Source: Bacteroidia bacterium (GTDB lineage Bacteria > Bacteroidota > Bacteroidia > J057). From it: 64,000 nt of DNA. The notes below the pieces were generated by a model that did no database searches, was not told the DNA's origin, and saw only the letters and a list, made by a program, of their open reading frames with translations. Positions 63,787 through 64,000 of the stretch are shown here, piece after piece (within the stretch, counting starts at the first letter, position 1; each line of letters opens with the position of its first letter). Both the position numbers and the translations under genes were made by a program. Where the stretch lies: positions 3,596,001-3,660,000 of the forward strand of contig JAWPMV010000001.1 in NCBI GenBank assembly GCA_033391075.1, written 5' to 3'.

Positions 63787-64000
63787 TTAATCATTCAACA
63801 CCTGGGCTTTGTCCAAAATATAATTCAACTCTAATTCTGCATCATTCAGCTTAAGAATGCCTCGAAATTCGAGATATTCATCCGTCTCAAATTTTCGGTC
63901 ATAATCTTCCAAGCGCAATTCAATCACAGACTCCTGCCCTGCCCCACCACAAAAAAAGCAGGAGGCAAATGGAAAGGCAGAAAGTACGTATTGCTCACCA
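63787..64000 (-). CDS. Paralogue with the CFFCGGAG motif, copy 2 (5' end beyond the window)
   Basis: The last 70 codons are visible. They include SAFPFASCFFCGGAGQESVI, the same CxxC core as copy 1, then DEYLEFRGILKLND and the end AQVLND before a stop (TAA at 63787-63789). Identity with copy 1 is strong around the Cys motif and weaker elsewhere, so this is an old tandem duplication. The gene is transcribed ahead of copy 1 on the same strand and is probably in one operon with it. The start lies outside the window. Confidence 0.7.
   Translation of the reverse strand, partial: GEQYVLSAFPFASCFFCGGAGQESVIELRLEDYDRKFETDEYLEFRGILKLNDAELELNYILDKAQVLND

Overview
The window reads as chromosome of a free-living, gliding-type Bacteroidota, most likely of the Saprospiria / Lewinella / Haliscomenobacter kind (inference). 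The signs are very large secreted proteins ending in type IX secretion (T9SS) C-terminal sorting domains, one type-B (CHU_C, gliding-associated) C-terminus, a SusC/SusD pair plus an orphan SusD, Kdo lipopolysaccharide genes, many lipobox lipoproteins, and promoters of the Bacteroidota form TTTG-N19-TAnnTTTG. I see no rRNA, tRNA, CRISPR array, transposase or integrase.

Layout. 0-3 kb: a minus-strand pair, an M20 metallopeptidase and a lipoprotein nucleoside hydrolase, with the 5' end of another gene at the left edge. 2.9-5.6 kb: clpB. 5.8-9.1 kb: a TonB-C-like small protein, a nested inverted repeat and a secreted PKD protein. 9.1-12.2 kb: a DUF4345 membrane protein, HMG-CoA reductase, homoserine kinase and a 42-residue membrane peptide. 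12.2-27.1 kb: two giant tandem paralogues (2193 and 2674 aa) with FG-GAP/VCBS and ASPIC/UnbV domains. The second carries an extra block of about 480 residues spliced into one domain. 27.3-31.4 kb: class II fructose-bisphosphate aldolase and a GH31 protein in which both catalytic aspartates are replaced. 31.6-36.6 kb: a heptosyltransferase-like GT9, a beta-barrel protein, a lipoprotein and an IgGFc-binding/PKD/CHU_C surface protein. 36.7-40.7 kb: an aspartate aminotransferase, then a sulfur module made of an ArsR repressor with a BigR/SqrR-like operator, a TauE/SafE exporter and an MBL-rhodanese persulfide-dioxygenase-like protein.

40.7-45.9 kb is the most unusual part. An AT-rich leader is followed by two tightly coupled genes of no family I can name (1129 and 395 aa), and then by the orphaned last 31 codons plus stop of a second, diverged MBL-rhodanese gene. 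The cassette therefore sits where a paralogous sulfur gene lost its 5' part. The 1129-aa protein has coiled coils, a Ser/Glu-rich middle segment and a phage-structural-like C-terminal beta domain. It is the best candidate here for an undescribed system.

46-48.4 kb: an EamA permease, then arabinose-5-phosphate isomerase (SIS only) and kdsA in an overlapping operon behind a textbook promoter. 48.7-53.1 kb: SusC/SusD. 53.6-55.6 kb: divergent beta-lactamase-like and peptidoglycan amidase lipoproteins. 55.7-60.4 kb: a metallophosphatase, then an operon of sorbosone-dehydrogenase-like protein, cytochrome c and PD40 beta-propeller protein. 60.4-64 kb: an orphan SusD, a CtlX-type citrulline hydrolase and a tandem pair of small secreted proteins sharing a CFFCGGAG motif, the second cut by the window edge.

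Coordinates, motifs and hairpins were read by eye. Family names come from recognition of motifs, with no database search.
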